Assembly (NCBI GenBank): GCA_009784825.1
Contig: WQXO01000007.1
Location: 1 to 64,000, forward strand
Direction of reading: 5' to 3'
DNA: 64,000 nucleotides
Source of the DNA: Oscillospiraceae bacterium
GTDB lineage: Bacteria; Bacillota; Clostridia; Oscillospirales; Ruminococcaceae
Shown here: piece after piece, positions 34,272 to 41,098 of the stretch
Numbering within the stretch: position 1 is the stretch's first letter
Layout of the letters: each line of letters opens with the position of its first letter
Translations under genes and position numbers: made by a program
Notes under the pieces: generated by a model
The model's database searches: none
The model's input: only the letters and a program-made list of their open reading frames with translations
Told to the model about the DNA's origin: nothing

Positions 34272-34938
34272 ATTCTTCTCCTTTCACTATATCCATTGCT
34301 TCCTTGAATGTTTCTCCGCAGAACAATCCAACAAAGGAATCTTCCATTGACACGCACCTCGACAGTTCCGACATGGTTATTCCATTACCGTTACACTGTT
34401 CCAGAAGCTCGCTCATCATCATATTGAGCATTGCATACCCATGTAGCCTGTTGCTCTTAACAAATAAATCTGCAAGAAAGGTTGCAGATTGCTTGTCTAT
34501 ACGGTAGTTCGAATGAATATGTTTACCTAATTCATCGCTCCGGATGAGAGTTCTGTCCTCTGTAATGCTTCCACGCATATACATACTTGCCTTTATGTAC
34601 AGTTCTTGAATGGCTTCCCTTGAATTACTTCCCACGGTAAAGATATACTTAACGTCACTATGGTCGTGGAAGAACTTCATTGCGGTTTCAAAATACTCCT
34701 CTTCCTCGTGTCCGACCCACTCTGAAACATCAACGGCGACATATTCATATCTCGGCTTGAATGGTCTATACTTGGTTTTAAGCTGAAAACTTTTTAATTC
34801 TTTGAACTTGTCATAGGGTGGTGTATATCTCATCTTAAAGCTAACGACTTGAGCGTTACCACCTAAAAAACACTTTACAGCTTCATCGTTGTTAGTGACT
34901 CCGGTTACCAAAAGAACAAAATCATTCTTGTTTAACAC
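34258..34938 (-). CDS. Unrecognised protein with P-loop-like fold features, TraG-ATPase partner
   Basis: 226 aa. The N-terminal strand-loop FVLLVTGVTNNDEAVKCFLG has the shape of a degenerate Walker A without GK[ST]. A later strand YEYVAVDVSEW ends in acidic residues like a Walker B, and KYIFTVGSN resembles sensor I. It may therefore be an inactive ATPase relative. The 14-bp overlap with the VirD4/TraG-like gene argues for a joint function. The family is unknown. Confidence 0.5.
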   Translation of the reverse strand: MLNKNDFVLLVTGVTNNDEAVKCFLGGNAQVVSFKMRYTPPYDKFKELKSFQLKTKYRPFKPRYEYVAVDVSEWVGHEEEEYFETAMKFFHDHSDVKYIFTVGSNSREAIQELYIKASMYMRGSITEDRTLIRSDELGKHIHSNYRIDKQSATFLADLFVKSNRLHGYAMLNMMMSELLEQCNGNGITMSELSRCVSMEDSFVGLFCGETFKEAMDIVKGEEYERL

Positions 34939-35106
34939 ACTTCCCCCTCCTCGTCAATGTTTTCCGCAACTTACTGTTTTAACATCCCTTCTAATATATA
35001 AATCGTTGATAAGTATAAGTGATGTTAAAGTTTTTGAAAAAATTAAGAAATTAAATTTAGTCATAGGACAAATTCGAGTTCTATAGAATTGTACAGGGGC
35101 GAAACC

Positions 35107-35241
35107 ATGACAATTCAAGAAACCGCAATGAAGCAACTCGAAACCGAAGTAAAGTTGTGTATTAACAAACAACTTTACGAGGAAGGTCTTATCACCGAGG
35201 ATATGTACATAAAAGCCAAGAATATTATACTATCAAAATGA
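35107..35241 (+). CDS. 44-residue SHOCT-like peptide
   Basis: ATG 35107 with AGGGG 7 nt upstream, stop TGA 35239-35241. The product MTIQETAMKQLETEV... ends with KQLYEEGLITEDMYIKAKNI, the short helical SHOCT motif (LxxLyxeGlITeeEyxxkK). Small SHOCT-like genes are often found beside large serine recombinases in Clostridia. It is closed by a perfect 16-bp hairpin. A role in excision directionality is possible but unproven. Confidence 0.65.
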   Translation: MTIQETAMKQLETEVKLCINKQLYEEGLITEDMYIKAKNIILSK

Positions 35242-35283
35242 ATAATCAACACCCGACATCATTTTAGGTCGGGTGTTGATTAT
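35242..35283. terminator. Perfect 16-bp bidirectional terminator
   Basis: 35242-35257 pairs without mismatch with 35268-35283 (core AACACCCGAC / GTCGGGTGTT), flanked by AT-rich runs. It separates the SHOCT-like gene from the convergent toxin gene. Confidence 0.85.
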
Positions 35284-35286
35284 TTA

Positions 35287-35655
35287 TTATTGAATTTCTA
35301 AATCGTAATCGTTTGGTGTTTTCAAGTGTTGATTAAAATCACGCCTGCTATACATAATTCTTATAATCCAAACAGTTTTTTGTATCGCTACAGGCAGATA
35401 AAAAACTGAATAATTATCAACCACCATAACTCGAAGTCCTATTGCTCGCCACGGTTCATCATCATACAGACGATGCCGTAATGGTTGTTGGTCAAGTTTA
35501 TCAACTGCATCAATAATTCTGTTTATTTGCTTTACAGCTATATCGGGTTCTGTTAGATTTTCGGAAATATAATCATAAATACCGTCCAAGTCAAATTCCG
35601 CTACATCTGTATATTTAACATCCCAAATTTCCGGGAATTTATCAGAACTCTTCAT
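35287..35655 (-). CDS. RelE/ParE-family toxin
   Basis: 122 aa. The fold signature is a beta-alpha-alpha-beta3 arrangement: WDVKYTDVAEFDLDGIYDYI (N-terminal strand and helix), a second helix with AVKQINRIIDAVDKL, then three strands including GLRVMVVDNYSVFYL and VWIIRIMYSRRDF. The terminal IIRIxYSRRD is typical of ParE/RelE toxins (gyrase poison or mRNA interferase; not distinguishable here). Its start overlaps the antitoxin stop by 4 bp. Confidence 0.85.
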   Translation of the reverse strand: MKSSDKFPEIWDVKYTDVAEFDLDGIYDYISENLTEPDIAVKQINRIIDAVDKLDQQPLRHRLYDDEPWRAIGLRVMVVDNYSVFYLPVAIQKTVWIIRIMYSRRDFNQHLKTPNDYDLEIQ

Positions 35656-35957
35656 ATACCATACTTCCTGTGCATTTTCTCCCTAACCTCTTTAGAAGAC
35701 AACCCTCTTCCTGCTCGCATAGAAGCCATGCCTTTTTCCATTTCGGCGTCGAATTCTTCTTTTGAAAGCTCAGAATAAACAAGCGGAGCTTTTCTCGGCA
35801 GCTTCACCTCAAACGGAATGCCATTTTGCAATACGATTTGATTTAAATATAATTGAATAGCGTTTGCCATAGGAATACCAAGCCTTGACAGGATTAATTC
35901 CGCCTGCTCTTTTACCTCCGGCTCAATTCTCGTATATACACTTGAAGATTTTGCCAT
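35652..35957 (-). CDS. RelB/DinJ-family antitoxin
   Basis: 101 aa. The N-terminal ribbon-helix-helix has the RelB/DinJ consensus: SSVYTRIEPEVKEQAELIL, then LGIPMANAIQLYLNQIVLQ and GIPFEVKLP. The C-terminus is a charged helix that would wrap the toxin. It is expected to neutralise the adjacent toxin and repress the shared promoter. In an integrative element the pair would promote retention. Confidence 0.88.
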   Translation of the reverse strand: MAKSSSVYTRIEPEVKEQAELILSRLGIPMANAIQLYLNQIVLQNGIPFEVKLPRKAPLVYSELSKEEFDAEMEKGMASMRAGRGLSSKEVREKMHRKYGI

Positions 35958-35982
35958 TATATATCACACCCTTTCGACAACT

Positions 35983-36011
35983 ATTATAACACATTGTATT
36001 GCTAAAAGCAA
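35983..36011 (-). promoter_or_regulatory. Promoter of the toxin-antitoxin operon
   Basis: Minus strand TTGCTT (36011-36006), 17-bp spacer, TATAAT (35988-35983), about 25 bp upstream of the antitoxin ATG. Confidence 0.6.
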
Positions 36012-36049
36012 GCTATTTGTAAAACTATTTCAAAAGTTCCTAATCCCCC

Positions 36050-36078
36050 TTGACAAACTACCCCTAACATGCTAATAT
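36050..36078 (+). promoter_or_regulatory. Sigma-A promoter of integrase B
   Basis: TTGACA (36050-36055), 17-bp spacer, TAATAT (36073-36078), 36 bp before the ATG. AGAGGAGGG is the ribosome binding site. The promoter diverges from that of the antitoxin. Confidence 0.7.
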
Positions 36079-36114
36079 GTAACATAGTGCATATAACAAG
36101 AGGAGGGACTTGTC

Positions 36115-37764
36115 ATGGACTTATTCGACATTCGCAATCAGCTCAATTCCGGGAAGAGTATCTTTGACATACCTTTACGGGTTACATACTACGCCAGAGT
36201 AAGCTCCGACAAGGACGAACAGCTTCACTCCCTCTCGGCACAGGTGGCATACTATTCCGAATTCATCGAGAATAACCCCAACTGGACTTATATCAACGGC
36301 TACATCGACGAGGGTTTAAGCGGGACGAGCGTGACCAAGCGTGAGGCGTTTCTGCGAATGATGGAGGACGCCAAGCGAAACAAGTTCGACTTCATCATAA
36401 CCAAGGAAATCAGCCGCTTCAGCCGAAACACAATCGACAGCATAAAATACACGCAGGACTTGCTTTCTAACGGTGTTGGCGTGCTATTCCAGTCGGATAA
36501 TATCAACACCCTTTTCGCCGACAGTGAACTGAGATTAACCATTATGTCGAGCATTGCCCAAGATGAGGTGAGGCGTATTTCTGAACGTGTCCGCTTCGGG
36601 TTTAAGCGTTCGATTGAAAACGGCGTGGTACTCGGGAACAGCCGTATTTGGGGTTACAGAAAGGACAAAGGTAAGCTCGTTATTGTGGAGAAAGAGGCGG
36701 AAATCGTCCGCAAGATTTTCGACTTTTATGCTAATGAGAACTTAGGTCTGCGAACTATCTCACGCCGCCTTTATGCACAGGGAATTACTAATAATAACGG
36801 CAACGAATTCTCCTGCTCTGCACTCAAAAACATAATCCTCAACCCGAAATACAAGGGTTATTACTGCGGGAACAAAACCCATAAATACGATTACCGCCGC
36901 TCCGATAAGAAGCAGTTATCATCTTCAGAATGGGTCATGTACAAGGATTACGATACCGTTCCTCCGATTGTCACCGAGGAAATCTGGGACAAGGCAAATG
37001 CAGTTCTCCGTAAGCGAAGCGAAAAGATGATAAGCGGGGACAGAACCAGCTATCAGAACAAATACCCCTACAGCGGGAAAATCCTCTGCACAATTCACGA
37101 AACACCGTACCACCACTGCGAATACCGAAGCAAAAACGGCAATCGTGACGTTTGGAGGTGCAAGCACGCTAAGGACAGCGGCAGGGGCGGCTGCGACAAT
37201 CCCACTATTTACACCTCAGAGATTGACGATATTATGCGGCATATCATGGTTGTGGTCTTTAAAGGGCGAAAGCAGATAGTCAACGATTTGATTGAAGTCT
37301 ATTCGTTCATATGCAAAAACTCGACTAATAAAATCGAAATTGCAAAGTTAAATACAAAAATCGCCGAAATCCATAAGAAAAAGAACAGATTACTTGACTT
37401 GAACATTGACGAGAAAATCTCCGACAGCGAGTTCGAGAGCCGAAACAACGGCTTCAACGCAGAAATTGAAGCATTTCAAAAACAGATAACCGACTATCAG
37501 GACAGCGAGGAATTCAACAAAGACATTCTCGTAAAAATGCAAAACCTGCGTAAGATTATAACTAAAAAGCTGAGCTTTGAGGAAGCTATGGACACCGGGG
37601 TTATCAACAGCCTGCTTGATAGGATTGAGGTTGTTTCCGGGGGTAAGAACTCGATAAATCTCAAAATCATTCTGAAGGTTTCTGACGATGATTTCGATTA
37701 TGAGATTACCCGAAGTAAGGGTGGGGCTTCTGTCATAACTGCCGTTTGTGACACACCTACTTAA
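36115..37764 (+). CDS. Large serine integrase of element B
   Basis: 549 aa. A 20-residue N-terminal extension precedes the resolvase domain, whose catalytic motif YYARVSS puts the nucleophile at Ser30; KEISRFSRN (about 99-107) and SSIAQDEVRRISERVR (about 142-157) continue the domain. A recombinase domain follows (about 170-300). A Cys/His zinc region starts at CTIHETPYHHC and ends at GGCDNP, and a coiled coil (about 400-470) is next. The TAA stop (37762-37764) overlaps the AT core of attR, so the gene abuts the element boundary. It is the likely enzyme for insertion into, and with a directionality factor excision from, the ytaF/mntP-like gene. Confidence 0.95.
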   Translation: MDLFDIRNQLNSGKSIFDIPLRVTYYARVSSDKDEQLHSLSAQVAYYSEFIENNPNWTYINGYIDEGLSGTSVTKREAFLRMMEDAKRNKFDFIITKEISRFSRNTIDSIKYTQDLLSNGVGVLFQSDNINTLFADSELRLTIMSSIAQDEVRRISERVRFGFKRSIENGVVLGNSRIWGYRKDKGKLVIVEKEAEIVRKIFDFYANENLGLRTISRRLYAQGITNNNGNEFSCSALKNIILNPKYKGYYCGNKTHKYDYRRSDKKQLSSSEWVMYKDYDTVPPIVTEEIWDKANAVLRKRSEKMISGDRTSYQNKYPYSGKILCTIHETPYHHCEYRSKNGNRDVWRCKHAKDSGRGGCDNPTIYTSEIDDIMRHIMVVVFKGRKQIVNDLIEVYSFICKNSTNKIEIAKLNTKIAEIHKKKNRLLDLNIDEKISDSEFESRNNGFNAEIEAFQKQITDYQDSEEFNKDILVKMQNLRKIITKKLSFEEAMDTGVINSLLDRIEVVSGGKNSINLKIILKVSDDDFDYEITRSKGGASVITAVCDTPT

Positions 37765-37785
37765 TAATCTGCAAACTCTTAAACG
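37744..37785. other. attR of element B
   Basis: Element arm 37744-37763 (contains GTGACACAC), core AT (37764-37765), then chromosomal arm AATCTGCA (37766-37773). The element arm is the imperfect inverted partner of 19661-19680. The chromosomal arm completes the TGCAG/CTGCA palindrome of the rebuilt attB. Confidence 0.8.
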
Positions 37786-37894
37786 GAATCCTCACTCCTG
37801 CACTGCCGTATGCGAACGCAACAGCGAATGCATCTATCGAAATTGCGGCGTTAATCAAAAACGCCTCTATAAACATGTTATATGTAAAATCCAT
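37766..37894 (-). pseudogene. 5' half of the ytaF/mntP-like gene split by element B
   Basis: From ATG 37894, with AAGGGGG about 6 nt upstream, 43 codons encode MDFTYNMFIEAFLINAAISI, then DAFAVAFAYGSAGVRIPFKS and LQI. This is the N-terminal repeat of the MntP/YtaF family, with the DAFAV motif. Inside the element the frame runs two more codons to TAG at 37757-37759. The continuation (IITCSVFLALP...) is at 19658 downward. Its own start signals are intact, so excision would restore expression at once. Confidence 0.85.
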
Positions 37895-37947
37895 AACTGC
37901 CCCCTTATGAAGACAGTATATTCCCATGAAAAAAATGCGTTACGCTA

Positions 37948-37976
37948 TTGACAAATAACAGAGAATACGGTATACT
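37948..37976 (+). promoter_or_regulatory. Sigma-A promoter of the YjfB-like gene
   Basis: TTGACA (37948-37953), 17-bp spacer, TATACT (37971-37976), 21 bp before the ATG at 37998, with GCGAGG as ribosome binding site. Confidence 0.65.
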
Positions 37977-37997
37977 GTTACCAAGCGAGGTATTTTT

Positions 37998-38186
37998 ATG
38001 AACATTGATGCGATGACTGCGGGAATGCATTTCGACATGAACCCCAAAAACATAGGAAACGCTGTCTCAGCGAGGCTGTTGTCGAAAGCAATTGCCCAGT
38101 CCTACACACATGCCGCTTTTATTGAACAGGCACTCCCCAAAGCAGGGAGGAACGAAATCGGCGGTTTAATGGATTTCCGTGCATAA
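37998..38186 (+). CDS. Small YjfB-like protein, unknown function
   Basis: 62 aa. The N-terminus MNIDAMTAGMHFDMNPKNIG and the following SARLLSKAIAQ helix loosely recall the YjfB family of small (putative motility-associated) Firmicute proteins (MDIAALSMxMxxxxLxxQVGIAVLKKAM). The match is weak. It has a consensus promoter and its own terminator, which supports it being a real single-gene unit. Confidence 0.6.
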   Translation: MNIDAMTAGMHFDMNPKNIGNAVSARLLSKAIAQSYTHAAFIEQALPKAGRNEIGGLMDFRA

Positions 38187-38199
38187 ATAATAAACACTA

Positions 38200-38236
38200 A
38201 TTCGTCGGCGGTTTATTCCGTCGGCGAATATTTTTA
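38200..38236 (+). terminator. Intrinsic terminator after the YjfB-like gene
   Basis: 38200-38211 pairs with 38218-38229 over 12 positions (two G-U pairs), loop TTTATT, then ATATTTTT. This is a strong rho-independent terminator. Confidence 0.8.
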
Positions 38237-38259
38237 ATATAAACGTAAAAAATAGACAC

Positions 38260-39831
38260 ATGATGATGAAATATTTAACCCGTTTCGCAAACGTAATCGC
38301 ATTATTGGTAATCGCACAGGTAACTTTCTTCGGAGCGTTGGTCTGGCAGCTGCATAGGCTTTACCTCCCCGCTTCAATAGCGTTAATAGCACTTAGCGTG
38401 TTGTGCGTGCTTTTTATAGCCACGGGGGAAACTCACCCCATATTCCGCTTAACATGGACAGTCGTAATTATGTTTATGCCCATATTCGGCGGAATAATCT
38501 ACGTTTTTTACAATCGCAGAAACATTGGCAGATTGGTTGAACGCTCATTCGCACAAAGCTATAATCGTGCCCTCACCGAACGAAGCAGGGAACACGAAAA
38601 CATTAATATTCTCCGTGAAACCGACCCAAATTCCTACAGAACGGCGTTATATCTCGAAAACGCCGTAGGTTTCTCCCCCGCACAGGTGAACGACTGTAAA
38701 TACTTCCCCGTGGGTGAGGACAAGTTAGCGTATCTCATAAATGAAATGCGAAACGCCGAAAAGTATATATTTTTGGAATACTTCATCATTGAAGAGGGTA
38801 TAGTCTGGGACACAATTTTCGAGATACTCGAACAAAAAGCGGCAGAGGGTATTGATGTCCGTTTAATCATAGACGGGGCGGGCTGTCTATACCCCTTGCC
38901 TTGGAAGTTCAAAAAACAGATGGAGCAAGCGGGGATTAAAATCCGCATATTTAACCCTGTCCGCCCGCTTGTCTCGGTGAGAATAACTGCACGCAATCAC
39001 AGGAAAATCGCCGTAATCGACGGGAAAAAAGCGTTCTGCGGCGGGCTTAACCTTGCCGACCAATACGTCAACATCAAGGAAATGTTCGGGCATTTCAAGG
39101 ACAGTGCAGTAATGGTTGACTCCGGTACTGCGTGGGACATGACCTTGATGTTCCTTTCGATGTGGGAATTCCTTGATAAAAAAGGCGAAAAAATTAATTA
39201 TAACGACTTCCGCCCCGCTCCTCACCTAAAACGGGGCGATAGCGGACGGGACGTCCGCAACGGCATCGCTCCCTACGCTGTTCCGATGTTAGATATTCCG
39301 CACGATAAAACCACAGTATCCGAACACACTTTCATAAGTTTTATTTCCCGTGCCGAGGAATACGTCTATGTCACCACGCCTTATCTGATGTGCGGAGGGG
39401 AGATTCTGTCAGCTTTGTATACAGCGGCTCGAAGTGGGGTTGACGTGCGTATCATCGTCCCTTATATCGCCGACAAACGCTTAGTAAACGCAGTCACAAA
39501 GTCATACTACCGCTCACTGTTAGAAAACCACGTCCGTTTATTTGAATATGTCCCCGGGTTCATTCACGCAAAGAATCTCATCGCCGACGGTAAAAGGGCA
39601 ATGGTGGGAACAGTAAACCTCGACTATATCTCACTTTACCTGCATTATGAATGTGGAATCTGCTTTTTCAAAAATACCGGCGGAAAAAACAGCATTGTCG
39701 ATGAAATAGACCGAGATTTCACCGAAACATTGGATAAATGTAAAGAAGTCACATTATATGATATAAACCGTTGGAGCTTAACAAAACGAACGCTTCAACG
39801 AACAAGCCGCCTTTTCGCTCCATTTTTATAA
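38260..39831 (+). CDS. cls: Cardiolipin synthase
   Basis: 523 aa phospholipase D superfamily enzyme joining phosphatidylglycerol (or CDP-DAG) molecules into cardiolipin. Two N-terminal transmembrane helices (about 8-30 and 36-60) with a conserved ThrTrp...PIFGGIIYVFYNRR segment precede two catalytic HKD motifs: NHRKIAVIDGKKAFCGG (first) and HAKNLIADGKRAMVGTVN (second). Length is normal. Three ATG codons run together at the start (38260-38268); the first is used here, and no clear ribosome binding site is present. Confidence 0.93.
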   Translation: MMMKYLTRFANVIALLVIAQVTFFGALVWQLHRLYLPASIALIALSVLCVLFIATGETHPIFRLTWTVVIMFMPIFGGIIYVFYNRRNIGRLVERSFAQSYNRALTERSREHENINILRETDPNSYRTALYLENAVGFSPAQVNDCKYFPVGEDKLAYLINEMRNAEKYIFLEYFIIEEGIVWDTIFEILEQKAAEGIDVRLIIDGAGCLYPLPWKFKKQMEQAGIKIRIFNPVRPLVSVRITARNHRKIAVIDGKKAFCGGLNLADQYVNIKEMFGHFKDSAVMVDSGTAWDMTLMFLSMWEFLDKKGEKINYNDFRPAPHLKRGDSGRDVRNGIAPYAVPMLDIPHDKTTVSEHTFISFISRAEEYVYVTTPYLMCGGEILSALYTAARSGVDVRIIVPYIADKRLVNAVTKSYYRSLLENHVRLFEYVPGFIHAKNLIADGKRAMVGTVNLDYISLYLHYECGICFFKNTGGKNSIVDEIDRDFTETLDKCKEVTLYDINRWSLTKRTLQRTSRLFAPFL

Positions 39832-39860
39832 TTGACAATTGGCAATTCTTGGTGTATAAT
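39832..39860 (+). promoter_or_regulatory. Promoter of the trmK-pfk operon, predicted leaderless start
   Basis: TTGACA (39832-39837), 17-bp spacer, TATAAT (39855-39860). The expected +1, 7 nt past the -10, is base 39867, the A of the trmK ATG. The -35 box is provided by a copy of the AATTGACAATT repeat family. Confidence 0.65.
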
Positions 39861-39866
39861 TATCTA

Positions 39867-40358
39867 ATGAATTTTCAGAATTTACGAGAAAAGAAGCTGT
39901 CACCGAGATTAGCGGCAATCGCACAGCTTATCCGCCCCGGTTCAATCGTCTGCGATGTCGGAACAGACCACGCATTTCTGCCGTGTTATCTCGCCCGAAA
40001 CGGGTGGCAGACTATATACGCAACCGACATTAACAAAAACCCGCTTGAAATAGCACGGCAGTTCATTCAAAAACGGGGACTGGCGGACAGAATAACGCTA
40101 ATTCATTCCGACGGATTATTGAACGTCCCACAATGCGACGATATAGTCATAGCGGGAATGGGTGGCGAAACCATTGCAGAAATTATAACCGCCTGCCCTT
40201 TCACGAACAACAATACCCGATTTATTCTGCAACCCATGACAAAACAGGATATTCTGCGTAAAGAACTGCTTTCAAATAACTTTGACATTATCAATGAAAT
40301 ACAAGTCAGTGAAAAAAATAAAACATACACAATACTTTATGTGAGGTATAAACCATGA
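39867..40358 (+). CDS. trmK: tRNA (adenine(22)-N1)-methyltransferase TrmK, short form
   Basis: 163 aa from ATG 39867; an upstream in-frame start at 39771 lies inside cls and before the promoter. The class I SAM-methyltransferase core shows CDVGTDHAFLPCYLA (motif I), ATDINKNPLEIAR, and the TrmK-specific DDIVIAGMGGETIAEI and FILQPM blocks. The enzyme makes m1A22 in Ser and Tyr tRNAs. The usual TrmK is about 230 aa; the C-terminal helical domain is missing here. No Shine-Dalgarno precedes the ATG, consistent with a leaderless message. It overlaps the next gene by ATGA. Confidence 0.85.
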   Translation: MNFQNLREKKLSPRLAAIAQLIRPGSIVCDVGTDHAFLPCYLARNGWQTIYATDINKNPLEIARQFIQKRGLADRITLIHSDGLLNVPQCDDIVIAGMGGETIAEIITACPFTNNNTRFILQPMTKQDILRKELLSNNFDIINEIQVSEKNKTYTILYVRYKP

Positions 40359-41098
40359 CAACAGTACAAAGCATCTACGATTACTTAGACAGTATCGCAC
40401 CTTTTGACACGCAGGTCAAACACGATAACTGCGGACTGCTAATCGGTGACAAGTCTGCCGAGGTCAAAAAAATCATTGTCTGCTTAGATGTGACAAGTGA
40501 TATTGCAAAAGAGGACTGCGATTTAATTATCTCACACCACCCGTTAATGTACATTCCCGTTCAAAAAATAACAAGCGGCGACCCCATTCACACGCTTATT
40601 CAAAATAACACTAACTTCATCGCCGCACATACCAATCTTGATATAGCGGACAACGGCGTCACCGATGAAATGTTAGTGAGGCTCGGTTTCCCGAAAAGTG
40701 ATGAAACCATTACAGATTTCGGGAAAATCACCGAATTAGAAAAGCCGATTTCTGCCACGGAATTAGCCGAAAAGTGCAAGACAGCGTTCGACTGTTCTGT
40801 AATACGTTACGTTGACAACGGCAAGCCGATAACACGAATAGGCGTCTGCTCCGGAGGGGGAGGCGATTTAGTTGAAACGGCTCTTGAAAAAGGCTGTGAC
40901 GCATATATCTGCGGCGACTTAAGATGGAACAGCATGGTATACGCATATAACTTCGGTTTGACTTTAATCGACGCAGGGCACTTTCACACCGAGGATATAA
41001 TCTGCGAAGTATTGGTGAAAAAACTAAAAACGCAATTCCCCGAATTAATAATCGAAAAATCAAAATACAGTAAGGATTTGTGTAGCTATGTCGCTTGA
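40355..41098 (+). CDS. Nif3-like dinuclear metal-center protein (YqfO/GTP cyclohydrolase I type 2 family)
   Basis: 247 aa. The family motifs are DNCGLLIGD (about 24-32), SHHPLMYIPVQKI (about 65-77; metal His residues), AAHTNLDIADNGVTD (about 94-108) and the late AGHFHTEDIICEV (about 207-219). It lacks the middle PII-like insert of long homologues. Biochemical function in the family is unsettled. The trmK-nif3 order is conserved in Firmicutes (yqfN-yqfO). It overlaps rqcH by 11 bp. Confidence 0.88.
   Translation: MTTVQSIYDYLDSIAPFDTQVKHDNCGLLIGDKSAEVKKIIVCLDVTSDIAKEDCDLIISHHPLMYIPVQKITSGDPIHTLIQNNTNFIAAHTNLDIADNGVTDEMLVRLGFPKSDETITDFGKITELEKPISATELAEKCKTAFDCSVIRYVDNGKPITRIGVCSGGGGDLVETALEKGCDAYICGDLRWNSMVYAYNFGLTLIDAGHFHTEDIICEVLVKKLKTQFPELIIEKSKYSKDLCSYVA

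Larger units (their letters stand above)
19659..37765 (+). mobile_element. Element B: 18.1-kb serine-integrase element inserted in a ytaF/mntP-like gene
   Basis: The boundaries are set by the two halves of the interrupted gene and by a shared AT core. The rebuilt attB TGCAGATTATCACCTGCA has AT exactly at its centre and TGCAG/CTGCA arms. The rebuilt attP has about 14 of 20 matching positions between inverted arms. The integrase gene lies at the right end, and its stop codon TAA (37762-37764) uses the first base of the core. Cargo: helicase-nuclease, DUF3232-like, formylglutamate amidohydrolase-like, LRR and sortase-type surface proteins, a HEPN-STAND-S1 operon, ClpP, a VirD4/TraG-like ATPase with partner, a SHOCT-like peptide and a ParE/RelB-like pair. 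I see no relaxase or mating-pore genes, so it is not self-transmissible by known means. Confidence 0.88.

Noticed and set aside
32292-34938. Complete conjugation module
   Set aside because: Only a coupling-ATPase-like gene is present; no relaxase, VirB4, or mating-pore genes are found in the element.
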